Below are positions 39,613-48,619 of a stretch of DNA of 64,000 nucleotides, piece by piece. The stretch spans positions 2,429,685-2,493,684 of the forward strand of contig NZ_LT575472.1 in the NCBI RefSeq assembly GCF_900086595.1. The letters run 5' to 3'. The DNA comes from Clostridium nigeriense (GTDB lineage Bacteria > Bacillota > Clostridia > Clostridiales > Clostridiaceae). A program made the translations under genes and the position numbers. How positions within the stretch are numbered: position 1 is the stretch's first letter; the number at the start of each line of letters is the position of its first letter. The notes beneath the pieces are model-generated. The model had not been told where the DNA came from, did no database searches, and worked only from the letters and a program-made list of their open reading frames with translations.

Positions 39613-39963
39613 TTATCTAACGTTTAATTCTTTAACTTTAGCAGCCTTACCTACTCTATCTCTTAAGTAGAATAACTTAGCTCTTCTAACTTTACCTTTT
39701 CTTACTACTTCCATTCTATCAATGATTGGAGAGTTCATTGGGAAAGTTCTTTCTACTCCAGTTCCATAAGCAACTCTTCTTACAGTGAAAGTTTCTCTTA
39801 ATCCACCGTTTTGCTTCTTAATAACTGTTCCTTCAAACATTTGGATTCTTTCTCTTGTTCCTTCTTTGATCTTAACATAAACTTTAACAGTATCTCCTAC
39901 GTTGAAGTTTGGTAGATCGTTTCTTAATTGTTCTGCTTCTATAGCTCTTATTATTTCGTTCAT
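39613..39963 (-). CDS. rplS: 50S ribosomal protein L19
   Basis: Lies at the 30S-50S interface. 116 residues from the ATG at 39961-39963; GGAGG lies 9 bases upstream, while the longer frame has no SD. Signature [23 protein letters not shown] and the C-terminal [20 protein letters not shown] are intact. Last gene of rimM-trmD-rplS, with its own structured leader between it and trmD. Confidence 0.97.
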   Translation of the reverse strand: MNEIIRAIEAEQLRNDLPNFNVGDTVKVYVKIKEGTRERIQMFEGTVIKKQNGGLRETFTVRRVAYGTGVERTFPMNSPIIDRMEVVRKGKVRRAKLFYLRDRVGKAAKVKELNVR

Positions 39964-39988
39964 TGTGTAGTCCCTCCTTAAATTTTTA

Positions 39989-40033
39989 TTAGACGTTCTT
40001 AACAAATCCTTGACAGAGGACCGCCCGTACTAA
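39989..40033 (-). promoter_or_regulatory. L19-type leader RNA before rplS
   Basis: UUAG(U)ACG pairs with CGUCUAA across 45 bases, enclosing a hairpin GGUCCU-CUGUCA-AGGAUU. This resembles the ribosomal protein L19 leader known from Firmicutes, thought to bind L19. The position just before rplS supports it; a covariance search would settle it. Confidence 0.6.
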
Positions 40034-40076
40034 CACAAAGGTAATTTTAACATAATTAATGTTATTGTTCAATAAT

Positions 40077-40790
40077 TTATTTATATTTTTCTAATATTTT
40101 TTTATCTTCTTTACTTAGTGTAATTTTATCGTATAAATCTTTTCTTCTTTCTTTTGTAAGAATTATAGATTTTGCTCTTCTCCATTTTCTTATATTTTCA
40201 TGATGCCCCGAAAGTAATACTTCTGGAACTTTGTCCCCTTCAAACTCCTCAGGTCTAGTGTACTGAGGATATTCAAGTAATCCTTCTGAAAATGATTCCT
40301 CTTCATAACTTTCCTCTTTCCCTAAAACTCCATTTTTTAATCTTAAAATAGAATCTATTACAGGAATAGCTGCCATTTCTCCACCTGTTAATATAAAATC
40401 ACCTAAAGATATTTCTAAATCTATATGCTTATATACTCTTTCATCTATTCCTTCATAATGTCCACATATAAAAATGAGTTCTTCTTCTTTTGATAATTCC
40501 ATAGCCATTTTCTGATTAAAGGTTTTTCCTCTTGGTCCTAAAAATATTACTTTACCTTTATTTGCTTTTTTACAATGCCTTATAGAATCTACAAGTGGCT
40601 GAGGAGTCATTACCATTCCTGCTCCTCCTCCATAAGGATAATCATCTACTTTCTTATGCTTATTCAATGTAAAATCCCTAATATTTATTGGCTCAATTTG
40701 CACAAGTCCTTTATCTTTAGCTTTTCCAATTATACTATGATTAAAAATATCAAACATTTCAGGAAATAATGTAAGAATATTAATCTTCAT
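40077..40790 (-). CDS. trmD: tRNA (guanine-N1-)-methyltransferase TrmD
   Basis: Makes m1G37 in tRNAs, preventing +1 frameshifting. 237 residues with the SPOUT deep-trefoil knot; [25 protein letters not shown] and [14 protein letters not shown] line the SAM site, followed by the flexible linker and C-terminal helical domain. Overlaps the end of rimM by 11 bases. Confidence 0.97.
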   Translation of the reverse strand: MKINILTLFPEMFDIFNHSIIGKAKDKGLVQIEPINIRDFTLNKHKKVDDYPYGGGAGMVMTPQPLVDSIRHCKKANKGKVIFLGPRGKTFNQKMAMELSKEEELIFICGHYEGIDERVYKHIDLEISLGDFILTGGEMAAIPVIDSILRLKNGVLGKEESYEEESFSEGLLEYPQYTRPEEFEGDKVPEVLLSGHHENIRKWRRAKSIILTKERRKDLYDKITLSKEDKKILEKYK

Positions 40791-41277
40791 CTTGCCATTC
40801 TCCCACAGGTTTTATTATTATTTTTTTACTTTCAACATCAATATCTATTACTATATCTAGTAGTACTGGTATTAAAAGTTCTTTAGGTTTTTTAATCCAA
40901 TACACATCATTATTTTTAGTTTGAATTACATCATAAACTTCACCTAAATCTTTGCCTTCAGTATCATACACCCTACATCCTATTATATCAGCAATATAAT
41001 ATGTATCATCTTCTAAAGGAACTGCATATTCTCTTGGAATTTCCATATATTTATTTTTATACTTTTCAGCTTCTTCAATGGAATTTATTCCTTCCACTTT
41101 AACTATAACTCTATCTTTTTGATATTTACAACTTTCTATATTTCTCTTTACTCCATCTATAAGAACAAATTCTAATTCATTATATCTTTTAGGATCATCA
41201 GTTAATGGTATTACTTTAACTTCTCCTTTTAATCCATGAGTATTAACTATTTTACCAACTCTTAAAATTTCTTTCAT
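40780..41277 (-). CDS. rimM: 16S rRNA processing protein RimM
   Basis: Assists 30S head assembly by binding S19. 165 residues: N-terminal barrel ([16 protein letters not shown]) and C-terminal PRC-barrel ([18 protein letters not shown]). First gene of rimM-trmD-rplS with its own promoter. SD GAGGTG is 4 bases before the ATG. Confidence 0.95.
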   Translation of the reverse strand: MKEILRVGKIVNTHGLKGEVKVIPLTDDPKRYNELEFVLIDGVKRNIESCKYQKDRVIVKVEGINSIEEAEKYKNKYMEIPREYAVPLEDDTYYIADIIGCRVYDTEGKDLGEVYDVIQTKNNDVYWIKKPKELLIPVLLDIVIDIDVESKKIIIKPVGEWQDED

Positions 41278-41369
41278 ATTGCACCTCTTATAAATAAATT
41301 ACTTTCACCTTAGTTATTTATTAACTTTAAATTAAACTATATATTAATATTTCTAATATTTCCATTGTT

Positions 41370-41398
41370 ATTATATAGATACATTAGAAGTATTACAA
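41370..41398 (-). promoter_or_regulatory. Sigma-A promoter for rimM-trmD-rplS
   Basis: -35 TTGTAA (41393-41398), 17-base spacer, -10 TATAAT (41370-41375), in the 179-base gap after the khpA terminator; leader about 85 bases. Confidence 0.75.
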
Positions 41399-41437
41399 CC
41401 TATTAATAAAAATATACTTACATCTCTACAGTTAATT

Positions 41438-41465
41438 AAAAAGAGTTAGGATAATCCTAACTCTT
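41438..41465 (-). terminator. Rho-independent terminator overlapping the end of khpA
   Basis: AAGAGTTAGGA pairs with TCCTAACTCTT, followed by TTTAATTA. The last codons of khpA and its TAG stop are inside the 5' arm, so a translating ribosome would occupy the stem. Confidence 0.8.
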
Positions 41466-41696
41466 CTTATCAATAATTTCAACTACTACTTTTTTATCTT
41501 CTCTCATGGCTGCTGCTTTTACAACAGTTCTAATAGCTTTTGCTATTCTTCCCTGTTTGCCTATTACTTTTCCCATGTCTGCAGGAGCAACCTTTAGTTC
41601 CAGAATAATTGATTGCTCTCCTTGTATTTCATTTACATGAACTTCATTTGGATTATCCACAAGGGATTTAGCTATACCTTCAATTAATTCCTTCAT
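41457..41696 (-). CDS. khpA: KH-domain RNA-binding protein KhpA (YlqC)
   Basis: 79-residue single KH-domain protein, GxxG loop GKQGRIAKAIR, partner of KhpB/Jag in Gram-positive bacteria where it affects RNA stability and cell division. I start at the ATG (41694-41696) rather than the GTG two codons earlier, because MKELIEGIAKSLV is the family start. It follows rpsP by 46 bases, the standard order. Confidence 0.9.
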   Translation of the reverse strand: MKELIEGIAKSLVDNPNEVHVNEIQGEQSIILELKVAPADMGKVIGKQGRIAKAIRTVVKAAAMREDKKVVVEIIDKKS

Positions 41697-41742
41697 AAAC
41701 ACCTGTAATTATATTTAATTACAGAGTTCACCTCCTAAAAAA

Positions 41743-41988
41743 TTACTTATTTAATCCTGCTTGAGTAAATAGTCTCTTAACTACATCTGTAGGTTGAGCT
41801 CCATTTTGAACCCATTTAGTAGCTTTTTCTTCGTTGATTTTGATTTCAGCTGGTTCAGTTAAAGGATTGTAGTATCCTATTTCTTCGATGAATCTACCAT
41901 CTCTTGGTGCTCTTGAATCAGCAACAACTATTCTATAGAAAGGAGCTTTCTTAGCACCCATTCTTCTTAATCTGATTTTTACTGCCAT
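41743..41988 (-). CDS. rpsP: 30S ribosomal protein S16
   Basis: Binds the 5' domain of 16S rRNA. 81 residues with [20 protein letters not shown] and [14 protein letters not shown] conserved. In the ylxM-ffh-rpsP-khpA operon. SD GGAGGTG is 7 bases before the ATG. Confidence 0.97.
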   Translation of the reverse strand: MAVKIRLRRMGAKKAPFYRIVVADSRAPRDGRFIEEIGYYNPLTEPAEIKINEEKATKWVQNGAQPTDVVKRLFTQAGLNK

Positions 41989-42022
41989 GTTTTTTCACCT
42001 CCTTTAAAAATTATAGTTTATA

Positions 42023-43375
42023 TTAACTCATAAAAGGTAATTTACCAAAGAATCCTTTTTTAGACTTCTTTTGAAAAGACTTCATTTGTTTCATTTGCTT
42101 TCTCATCATATCAAAGCCCTTAATGAGTTTATTAACATCTTGTAGAGAAGTACCTGATCCCTTAGCAATTCTTTTCTTTCTTGATGAAGATCCCGCTATA
42201 AGCTTTGGATTTCTTCTTTCTTTAGGTGTCATAGAATATATTATAGATTTGACTTTATTTAACTCTTTTTCACCAGCGTCAAAATCTATATTTTTCGCTT
42301 CCTTCGGTAATCCAGGTATCATTTCCATAATCTTGCTCAAAGATCCAAGTTTTTTCATTTGCTCCATTGCACTTAAATAATCTTCATAAGTAAAATCATT
42401 TTCTAGCATTTTAGCACTTAGTTCTTTAGCTTCATTATCGTCAAAGGCTTGCTGAGCTTTTTCTATTAATGAAAGGACATCACCCATTCCTAATATTCTT
42501 GAAGCCATTCTATCTGGATAGAAAACTTCAAAGTCACTCATTTTTTCGCCTACACCAATATATTTAATTGGTTTTTCAGTAATATGTCTTATTGATAAAG
42601 CTGCTCCACCTCTAGTATCACCGTCAAGCTTAGTTAATATAACACCTGAAACATCTAATGTATTATTAAAACTTTCAGCAACATTAACTGCATCTTGACC
42701 TGTCATAGAGTCTACCACAAGTAATATTTCTTGTGGTTTAACTTCCGCCTTTATAGATTTTAATTCATCCATAAGTGCTTCATCTATATGAAGTCTACCA
42801 GCTGTATCTATTATTATTACATTATTACCATTTTCCCTTGCGTGTGCTATTCCAGCTTTTGCAATATCAACTGGACTAACTTTATCACCCATTTGGAAAA
42901 CAGGAATATCAATTTGCTTTCCAACTACCTCTAATTGTTTTATAGCTGCTGGTCTATATATATCGCAAGCTACTAATAGAGGCTTTTTATTTTGCTTTCT
43001 AAGTTGTAGTGCTAGTTTTCCACTCATTGTAGTCTTACCAGCCCCTTGCAGACCAACCATCATTATTACAGTTGGACCTACAGAGTTAAAGTTTAATTTA
43101 CTTTCACTACCACCCATAAGTTCAGTAAGTTCTTCGTTAACTATTTTTATAACTTGTTGAGCTGGAGTTAAGCTTTCTAAAACTTCATCTCCAACACACT
43201 TTTCGCTAACTCTAGATATAAACTGTTTAACTACTTTAAAGTTAACATCAGCTTCTAGCAAAGCTAGTTTTACTTCCCTCATGGCTTCTTTTATATCTTT
43301 TTCAGTAAGCTTCCCTTTGCCTCTAAGTTTCTTAAAAGCTTCCTGTAATTTATCGGATAAACCTTCAAAAGCCAT
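42023..43375 (-). CDS. ffh: Signal recognition particle protein Ffh
   Basis: Binds signal peptides and 4.5S/scRNA and docks at FtsY. 450 residues: N domain, G domain (GLQGAGKTTMSGK, DTAGRLHID, TKLDGDTRGGA) and C-terminal methionine-rich M domain with SGTSLQDVNKLI and MMRKQMKQMKSF. It follows ylxM, its usual partner. No SRP RNA gene is seen in this window. Confidence 0.97.
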   Translation of the reverse strand: MAFEGLSDKLQEAFKKLRGKGKLTEKDIKEAMREVKLALLEADVNFKVVKQFISRVSEKCVGDEVLESLTPAQQVIKIVNEELTELMGGSESKLNFNSVGPTVIMMVGLQGAGKTTMSGKLALQLRKQNKKPLLVACDIYRPAAIKQLEVVGKQIDIPVFQMGDKVSPVDIAKAGIAHARENGNNVIIIDTAGRLHIDEALMDELKSIKAEVKPQEILLVVDSMTGQDAVNVAESFNNTLDVSGVILTKLDGDTRGGAALSIRHITEKPIKYIGVGEKMSDFEVFYPDRMASRILGMGDVLSLIEKAQQAFDDNEAKELSAKMLENDFTYEDYLSAMEQMKKLGSLSKIMEMIPGLPKEAKNIDFDAGEKELNKVKSIIYSMTPKERRNPKLIAGSSSRKKRIAKGSGTSLQDVNKLIKGFDMMRKQMKQMKSFQKKSKKGFFGKLPFMS

Positions 43376-43394
43376 ATTAAACCCTCCTATGATT

Positions 43395-43724
43395 TTATAA
43401 CTCTTCTAATATACTTTTATATTTATTATAATCCTCTTTAGTTAAAGAATATTTGTCTTTTAAGTCATTAAGAAGATTAATAATTATTTCTTCTTGCTTA
43501 AAACTTTTTTTAAGCAAATTAAGTTTCTCCTCATAGGATAGAAATTGTTTATAACATCTCTTTATTAAATCATGGATAGCTTGACGACTTGTGTTATTTA
43601 ATTCAGCAATTTCAGCTAAGGATAAATCCTCATTATAATAAAGCTCCATAATTTTATACTGTTTTTCAGTTAATAATGGTCCATATAAATCCATTAATAA
43701 TGAAATCTCAACCCTATCTTCCAT
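43395..43724 (-). CDS. ylxM: YlxM family DNA-binding protein, SRP-associated
   Basis: 109-residue helix-turn-helix protein (sigma-70 region 4-like, [21 protein letters not shown]). In streptococci YlxM interacts with the SRP and the small cytoplasmic RNA. First gene of its operon behind a near-consensus promoter (43749-43777). Confidence 0.92.
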   Translation of the reverse strand: MEDRVEISLLMDLYGPLLTEKQYKIMELYYNEDLSLAEIAELNNTSRQAIHDLIKRCYKQFLSYEEKLNLLKKSFKQEEIIINLLNDLKDKYSLTKEDYNKYKSILEEL

Positions 43725-43748
43725 TTCATCACCTTACCCACAAAAGAG

Positions 43749-43777
43749 ATTTTAACAAAACAACTCTACACTGTCAA
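43749..43777 (-). promoter_or_regulatory. Sigma-A promoter for ylxM-ffh-rpsP-khpA
   Basis: Consensus -35 TTGACA (43772-43777), 17-base spacer, -10 TAAAAT (43749-43754), 24 bases before the ylxM ATG. Confidence 0.85.
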
Positions 43778-43801
43778 GTACTTTTACTTAACACCCTATA
43801 A

Positions 43802-43938
43802 AAAAATGTAAAATTTAAAATGTAGAATTAAGAATTATGGAAATAACTTAGCTTTGCTAAGTTATAAATTTTAAGAAATTCAGATTCCTCTGAATTTCAA
43901 CATAAATTTTTCATTCTTAATTCTTAATTTTTAATTTA
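43802..43938. repeat. Palindromic MITE-like repeat between ylxM and ftsY
   Basis: Terminal inverted arms containing AGAATTAAGAATTATGGAAA on the left and, in complement, TAAGAATTAAGAATGAAAAA on the right. Between them are two perfect hairpins, AACTTAGC-TTT-GCTAAGTT (about 43854-43872) and GAAATTCAGA-TTCC-TCTGAATTTC (about 43876-43899). The right arm reaches into the ftsY stop codon. It carries no gene. Similar AT-rich intergenic palindromes are common in Clostridium genomes; only one copy is in this window. Confidence 0.75.
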
Positions 43939-44856
43939 AAATAGTGCTTCTGCAAAGCTTTCTGCATCAAATTCTTGTAAATCTTCTATTCCTTCTCCTA
44001 CTCCTATGTATCTAACAGGAATATTTAAAGTGTTTTTTATAGATATCACAACTCCACCCTTTGCAGTTCCATCTAATTTAGTTAATATTATTCCATCTAT
44101 AGGACATGCCTCCATAAATTGCTTTGCTTGTATTACTGCATTTTGTCCTGTAGTGGCATCTAAAACTAATAGAGTTTCTTTAGCTGCACCTTCAAATTCT
44201 CTATCTATTATTCTTCCTATCTTAGCTAATTCATCCATAAGATTTTTCTTATTATGAAGTCTACCTGCAGTATCACATATTAATAAATCTGTCTTTCTTG
44301 ATTTAGCTGCACTAACAGCATCAAAAACCACTGCCGCAGGATCTGAACCTTCACTATGTTTTATTAAATCAACACCAGCTCTTTCACTCCAAACTTCTAA
44401 CTGATCTATAGCTGCTGCTCTAAATGTATCTGCTGCCGCAAGTAATACTCTCTTTCCTTCTGCTTTATTCTTTGCAGCAAGTTTTCCTATGGAAGTAGTT
44501 TTACCTACTCCATTTACTCCTATTACTAGCATAACCTTTTTTCCACTCTCTTCTTTAGAAGAGTTATCAGTACCTTCAAGTAGCATATCTCTTATAACTT
44601 CCTTTAATGCTGGATATACTTCACTAGGATCATTAATTTTTTCTTTTCTTATCTTAGCTTTTAACCTATCTATTATTTCTATAGTTGTATCCATTCCAAT
44701 ATCAGACATAACTAATATTTCTTCAAGCTCTTCGTATAAATCCTCATCTATTGTAATAGCTAATTTTAAAGTTTCATTTATTTTATCTGTTAATGCATCC
44801 TTTGTCTTTGATAATCCCGATTTTAAATTATCAAATATTTTTCCGAATATAGCCAT
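43936..44856 (-). CDS. ftsY: Signal recognition particle receptor FtsY
   Basis: SRP receptor GTPase at the membrane. 306 residues, nearly only the NG domain: GVNGVGKTTSIGK, DTAGRLHNKKNLM and TKLDGTAKGG. The acidic A domain of enterobacteria is absent, as usual in Firmicutes. Follows smc by 9 bases. The repeat at 43802-43938 abuts its 3' end and supplies the sequence after the last codon. Confidence 0.97.
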   Translation of the reverse strand: MAIFGKIFDNLKSGLSKTKDALTDKINETLKLAITIDEDLYEELEEILVMSDIGMDTTIEIIDRLKAKIRKEKINDPSEVYPALKEVIRDMLLEGTDNSSKEESGKKVMLVIGVNGVGKTTSIGKLAAKNKAEGKRVLLAAADTFRAAAIDQLEVWSERAGVDLIKHSEGSDPAAVVFDAVSAAKSRKTDLLICDTAGRLHNKKNLMDELAKIGRIIDREFEGAAKETLLVLDATTGQNAVIQAKQFMEACPIDGIILTKLDGTAKGGVVISIKNTLNIPVRYIGVGEGIEDLQEFDAESFAEALF

Positions 44857-44865
44857 AATTACCTC

Positions 44866-47800
44866 CTAATTTTCTTTACTTAAATCTACAGAAACTACTT
44901 TAGAAACTCCTTTTTCTTCCATTGTAACTCCATACATTACATCACTTGCTTCCATAGTTCCCTTTCTATGTGTAATAACTATGAATTGAATGTTTTCAGA
45001 GAACTCTCTTAAAAATTCTGCATACCTATATACATTTGCGTCATCTAGAGCAGCTTCAATTTCATCCAAAATACAAAATGGAGTAGGCTTCATTTTTAAT
45101 ATAGCAAATAATAAAGCAATAGCAGAAAGAACTTTTTCTCCACCTGACATTAAATTAATATTTTGAAGTTTCTTACCTGGTGGCTGAACATTTATTTCAA
45201 TATTTGCTGTAAGCTCATCACCCTCACCTAAAATAAGTTCTGCATTTCCACCCTTAAATAACTCTATGAAGGTTTCATTAAAGTTTTTATTTAATATTTT
45301 AAAGTTTTCTCTAAATAACTCCTGCATTTTTACAGTCATTTCATTTATTACAGTCATTAACTCATCTTTTGCCTTATTTAAGTCCTCTTCTTGAGAAGAC
45401 ATAAACTTATACTTTTCGCAAACTTCTTCATATTCTGCTATAGCTGCTAAATTTACAGTTCCTAAAGAAGTTATTTCAGCTTTTAACTTAAATATTTCAT
45501 CCTTAACTTTAGATACATTATCTATTTCAATTGCAATCTCTGTAGCTTCTGCTAAGGTTAAATTTAATTCTTCATTTAATCTAAAATAATAGTTTTCTCT
45601 TTCACTTTCTAATTTTGCAAAAGATATATCCCTTTTATTAAGTTCATTTTCTAAAATTCTTATTTCTTCAATTAATTCAGTAGATTCACCATCTCTTATT
45701 TTTAACTTATCCTTTAAACTTATTCTATTAGCTTCATCAAATTTAAATATATCTTCAAGCTCTTTAAGTCTTTTATTTATAGAATCTATTAATAATATTT
45801 TATCATCTATTATCTTTCTTAAATAACTAATATTATTATATTTTTCCTCATTATCTTTTTTAAGTAATGAAATTCTTTCTTCCTTTTCTCTTTCTTCTCT
45901 TTCTTTTCTTTTAACATCAGATTGCCTTGAATATACTATCTCATCTAATTTAGCCTTACTAATTTTAATTTGAATATTATCTTCTTTAATCTTATTGTAG
46001 GATTCTTTTTTTTCTAAAAGGCTATTCTCTAAAGTTAACACCTTCTCTTTGTTATTAACTTTAGTTTCATTAAGCATTTTTAACTTATCTTCTTTATTTT
46101 CAATTTCTTTCTTTAATTTTATTAAGTTTTCGTTATTTAAAATAATTTCATTTTTTGATATTTCTAAAGAGTTTTTAAGTTTTAAACTTTCATTTTCTAA
46201 AGCCTTAACTTCACTTTCTAATCTTGTAATATCAATATTTTTACCATGAATTTCATCACTTTTATTTAAATTATCTTCATCTATTTCTTTAATTTCTTCT
46301 CTTATTTTTTTCAAAAGCTCTAATTCTAAGCTATAACTTTCTTTGCTCTTTATTAAAGATTCTTCTAGTTCCTGAATCTCTCTTCTTCTTCCTAATATAC
46401 TTGAATTATTTTTCTTGTATATACTACCACCTGTAAGAGCTCCTCCAGGACTTATTACTTCTCCATCTAAAGTTACTATCCTAAGTTTATGCGCTCCTAA
46501 TTTAGATATTTTTAAAGCATCCTCCATAGTCTCCGCTATAATAGTTTTTCCTAAAGAGTAGTCCATTATTTCTTTAAATCTAGAATCAAAAGTAATTAAG
46601 TCAGATGCAATACCTAAATACCCTTTTATGTTTTTTATATCATTAGAAACATTTACTCTAGTTCCCTTAATAATATTTAATGGTAGAAAAGTTGCCCTTC
46701 CTAAAGAATTTTTCTTTAAGTATTCTATTAATAATTTTGCTATATTTTCATCTTCTGTAATTATATTTGATATAGCTCCACCTAAAGCAATTTCTATAGC
46801 GGTTTCAAATTTTCTATCAACAGTAAAAACTTCTCCTAGAACCTTAGTTCCTTTTCCATAGGATATTTGTCCACTATATATTCTTTCCATTAATCTCTTA
46901 ATAGATAGTTGGTATCCTTCATAACTTTTTTCTAAATCTTTAAGAGTAGTTAATTTACCTTCTAATATATTTATTTTTTTTAAGTTTTCTCTTATAAAGC
47001 CTTCTTTTTTAGTTACTTGTCCACTTAAGACTCCTATTCTTTTCTTATTTTCTATAATAGCCTCTTGTGTTTCTTCCCTTAATTTTTTAAATGTATTTAT
47101 CTTATCATTAATACTTGATATGGTAGCTAAGTTTATACTTATATTTCCTTCAATAGATTTTAAATTACTCTCACCACTTGCAGCAAGCTCTTCTTTATTG
47201 GATATTTCCTTGTTTAAGAAAGAAATGCTATTATTTATTTCAGAGGATTTTCTTAATATTTCAAACTCCTCTTCTTTAATTTTTGTTATTTCTTCTTCAA
47301 GGTTTTGTATTTCACTATTTAATTTATAACTTATATTTTCAAATTCTTTAATTTGGTTTTCTTTATAAATTTGCTCTTTAATTTTTTCTTCTAATTCCTT
47401 AACTAAGGATTCTTTTTCTTCTTTTGACGTAATTAATGTCTTTTCTAAATTTTCTACTTCTATTAAATCTTTTTTAATTATCTCTTCAAAATTTTTAATT
47501 CTTTCTTTAAAAATTTCTATATCATTTAGACTTTGATTTACTTCTTCTTTTTTTGAATAATACTCACTTTTTTCTTTATTGTTCTTATTTTCTAATTCCT
47601 CTATTTTATGTTGTAAAGATAATATTTCTTCCTTAGCTTTATTTAACTCTATTTTTTTCTCTTTTATTTTTTCATTTCTTTTATTTATTTCATTATTAAT
47701 TTCATTAATATCCTTATCTATAGTTTTTATATTATTTACTAATAAGGATACTTCCTTTACCTTTAAGGAATCTGCTAAGCTATTATATTTCAAAGCCTTT

Positions 47801-48429
47801 TCTCTTTCTTCTTTTAAAGGCTCTATTCTTTCTTCGTATGTTGAAATTATATCTCTAATTCTAACTAAATTATTTTCAGTATTAGCTAATTTTTTTTCTG
47901 CTTCTTCTTTTCTAGATTTAAACTTAACAATACCAGCAGCCTCTTCTAATAAAGCTCTTCTTTCTTCAGGTTTTCCACTTAAGATAGCTTCTATCTTACC
48001 TTGCCCTATAAGAGAATATCCTTCTTTACCTATACCTGTATCCATAAATAAACCATGAATATCTTTTAATCTACACTTTTGATTATTTATTAAATACTCA
48101 GTTTCACCAGATCTAAAAATTCTTCTCGTTACAGTCACTTCTGAGTAATCAGTATCTAAAGAATTATCAGAGTTATCTAAAGTAAGAGAGACTTGAGCTA
48201 ATCCAACAGGCTTTCTAAATTGAGTTCCAGCAAAAATAACATCTTCCATTTTTCCGCCTCTTAAAGTCTTTACGCTTTGCTCTCCCAAAACCCATCTTAC
48301 AGAATCTGAAATATTACTTTTCCCACTTCCATTTGGACCAACTACTGCTGTTACACCTTTTTTAAATTTCAAATTGGTTTTATCTGCAAAAGATTTAAAA
48401 CCTCTTATTTCTAGGGATTTTAAAAACAT
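44866..48429 (-). CDS. smc: Chromosome segregation protein SMC
   Basis: Condensin ATPase with ScpA/ScpB. 1187 residues: Walker A GPNGSGKSN near residue 32, coiled coil, hinge around 510-670 (GGAISNIITEDEN, GGALTGGS), returning coiled coil, then the signature LMSGGEKVLSAIALLFA and Walker B FCILDEIEAALDDAN near the C-terminus. The order rnc-smc-ftsY is conserved in Firmicutes; here two genes (radical SAM and a 31-codon gene) lie between rnc and smc. Confidence 0.98.
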   Translation of the reverse strand: MFLKSLEIRGFKSFADKTNLKFKKGVTAVVGPNGSGKSNISDSVRWVLGEQSVKTLRGGKMEDVIFAGTQFRKPVGLAQVSLTLDNSDNSLDTDYSEVTVTRRIFRSGETEYLINNQKCRLKDIHGLFMDTGIGKEGYSLIGQGKIEAILSGKPEERRALLEEAAGIVKFKSRKEEAEKKLANTENNLVRIRDIISTYEERIEPLKEEREKALKYNSLADSLKVKEVSLLVNNIKTIDKDINEINNEINKRNEKIKEKKIELNKAKEEILSLQHKIEELENKNNKEKSEYYSKKEEVNQSLNDIEIFKERIKNFEEIIKKDLIEVENLEKTLITSKEEKESLVKELEEKIKEQIYKENQIKEFENISYKLNSEIQNLEEEITKIKEEEFEILRKSSEINNSISFLNKEISNKEELAASGESNLKSIEGNISINLATISSINDKINTFKKLREETQEAIIENKKRIGVLSGQVTKKEGFIRENLKKINILEGKLTTLKDLEKSYEGYQLSIKRLMERIYSGQISYGKGTKVLGEVFTVDRKFETAIEIALGGAISNIITEDENIAKLLIEYLKKNSLGRATFLPLNIIKGTRVNVSNDIKNIKGYLGIASDLITFDSRFKEIMDYSLGKTIIAETMEDALKISKLGAHKLRIVTLDGEVISPGGALTGGSIYKKNNSSILGRRREIQELEESLIKSKESYSLELELLKKIREEIKEIDEDNLNKSDEIHGKNIDITRLESEVKALENESLKLKNSLEISKNEIILNNENLIKLKKEIENKEDKLKMLNETKVNNKEKVLTLENSLLEKKESYNKIKEDNIQIKISKAKLDEIVYSRQSDVKRKEREEREKEERISLLKKDNEEKYNNISYLRKIIDDKILLIDSINKRLKELEDIFKFDEANRISLKDKLKIRDGESTELIEEIRILENELNKRDISFAKLESERENYYFRLNEELNLTLAEATEIAIEIDNVSKVKDEIFKLKAEITSLGTVNLAAIAEYEEVCEKYKFMSSQEEDLNKAKDELMTVINEMTVKMQELFRENFKILNKNFNETFIELFKGGNAELILGEGDELTANIEINVQPPGKKLQNINLMSGGEKVLSAIALLFAILKMKPTPFCILDEIEAALDDANVYRYAEFLREFSENIQFIVITHRKGTMEASDVMYGVTMEEKGVSKVVSVDLSKEN

Positions 48430-48440
48430 AGATACACTCC

Positions 48441-48536
48441 TTATCTAACCAATGATACTAACAAACTCATAGAAAACATAATAGCTAAAAATATAGTAAT
48501 TATATACATAACTCTTTGTCTTGTTTTCTTCTTCAT
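48441..48536 (-). CDS. DUF4044-like 31-residue membrane protein
   Basis: Short gene not covered by usual length cut-offs: ATG at 48534-48536 preceded by GGAGTG, TAA at 48441-48443. The product begins MKKKTRQRVMYIITIFLAI, a basic N-terminus followed by one membrane helix, and ends SLLVSLVR. This matches my recollection of the clostridial DUF4044 family. It ends 11 bases before the smc start, so it is co-transcribed with smc. Function unknown. Confidence 0.75.
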   Translation of the reverse strand: MKKKTRQRVMYIITIFLAIMFSMSLLVSLVR

Positions 48537-48593
48537 AATTACACTCCTATTCTACTATTTTAGTTTATAGTAAAGATAATAAAATATCAATAT

Positions 48594-48619
48594 AAGGTAG
48601 GCAAATTATTGCCTACCCT
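48594..48619 (-). terminator. Terminator-like hairpin at the end of the radical SAM gene
   Basis: GGTAGGCAA-TAA-TTTGCCTACC overlaps the stop codon of the upstream radical SAM gene; it is followed by TTATATTGATATTTTATT, a weak T-run. Confidence 0.65.

Noticed and set aside
43802..43938. Possible insertion sequence remnant
   Set aside because: No transposase frame or target duplication could be recognised, so it is kept only as a palindromic repeat.
47579..48058. 159-codon plus-strand frame opposite smc
   Set aside because: Lies fully inside the Walker A end of smc on the other strand, Ser/Phe-rich as expected of the complement of Glu/Lys-rich coding sequence.
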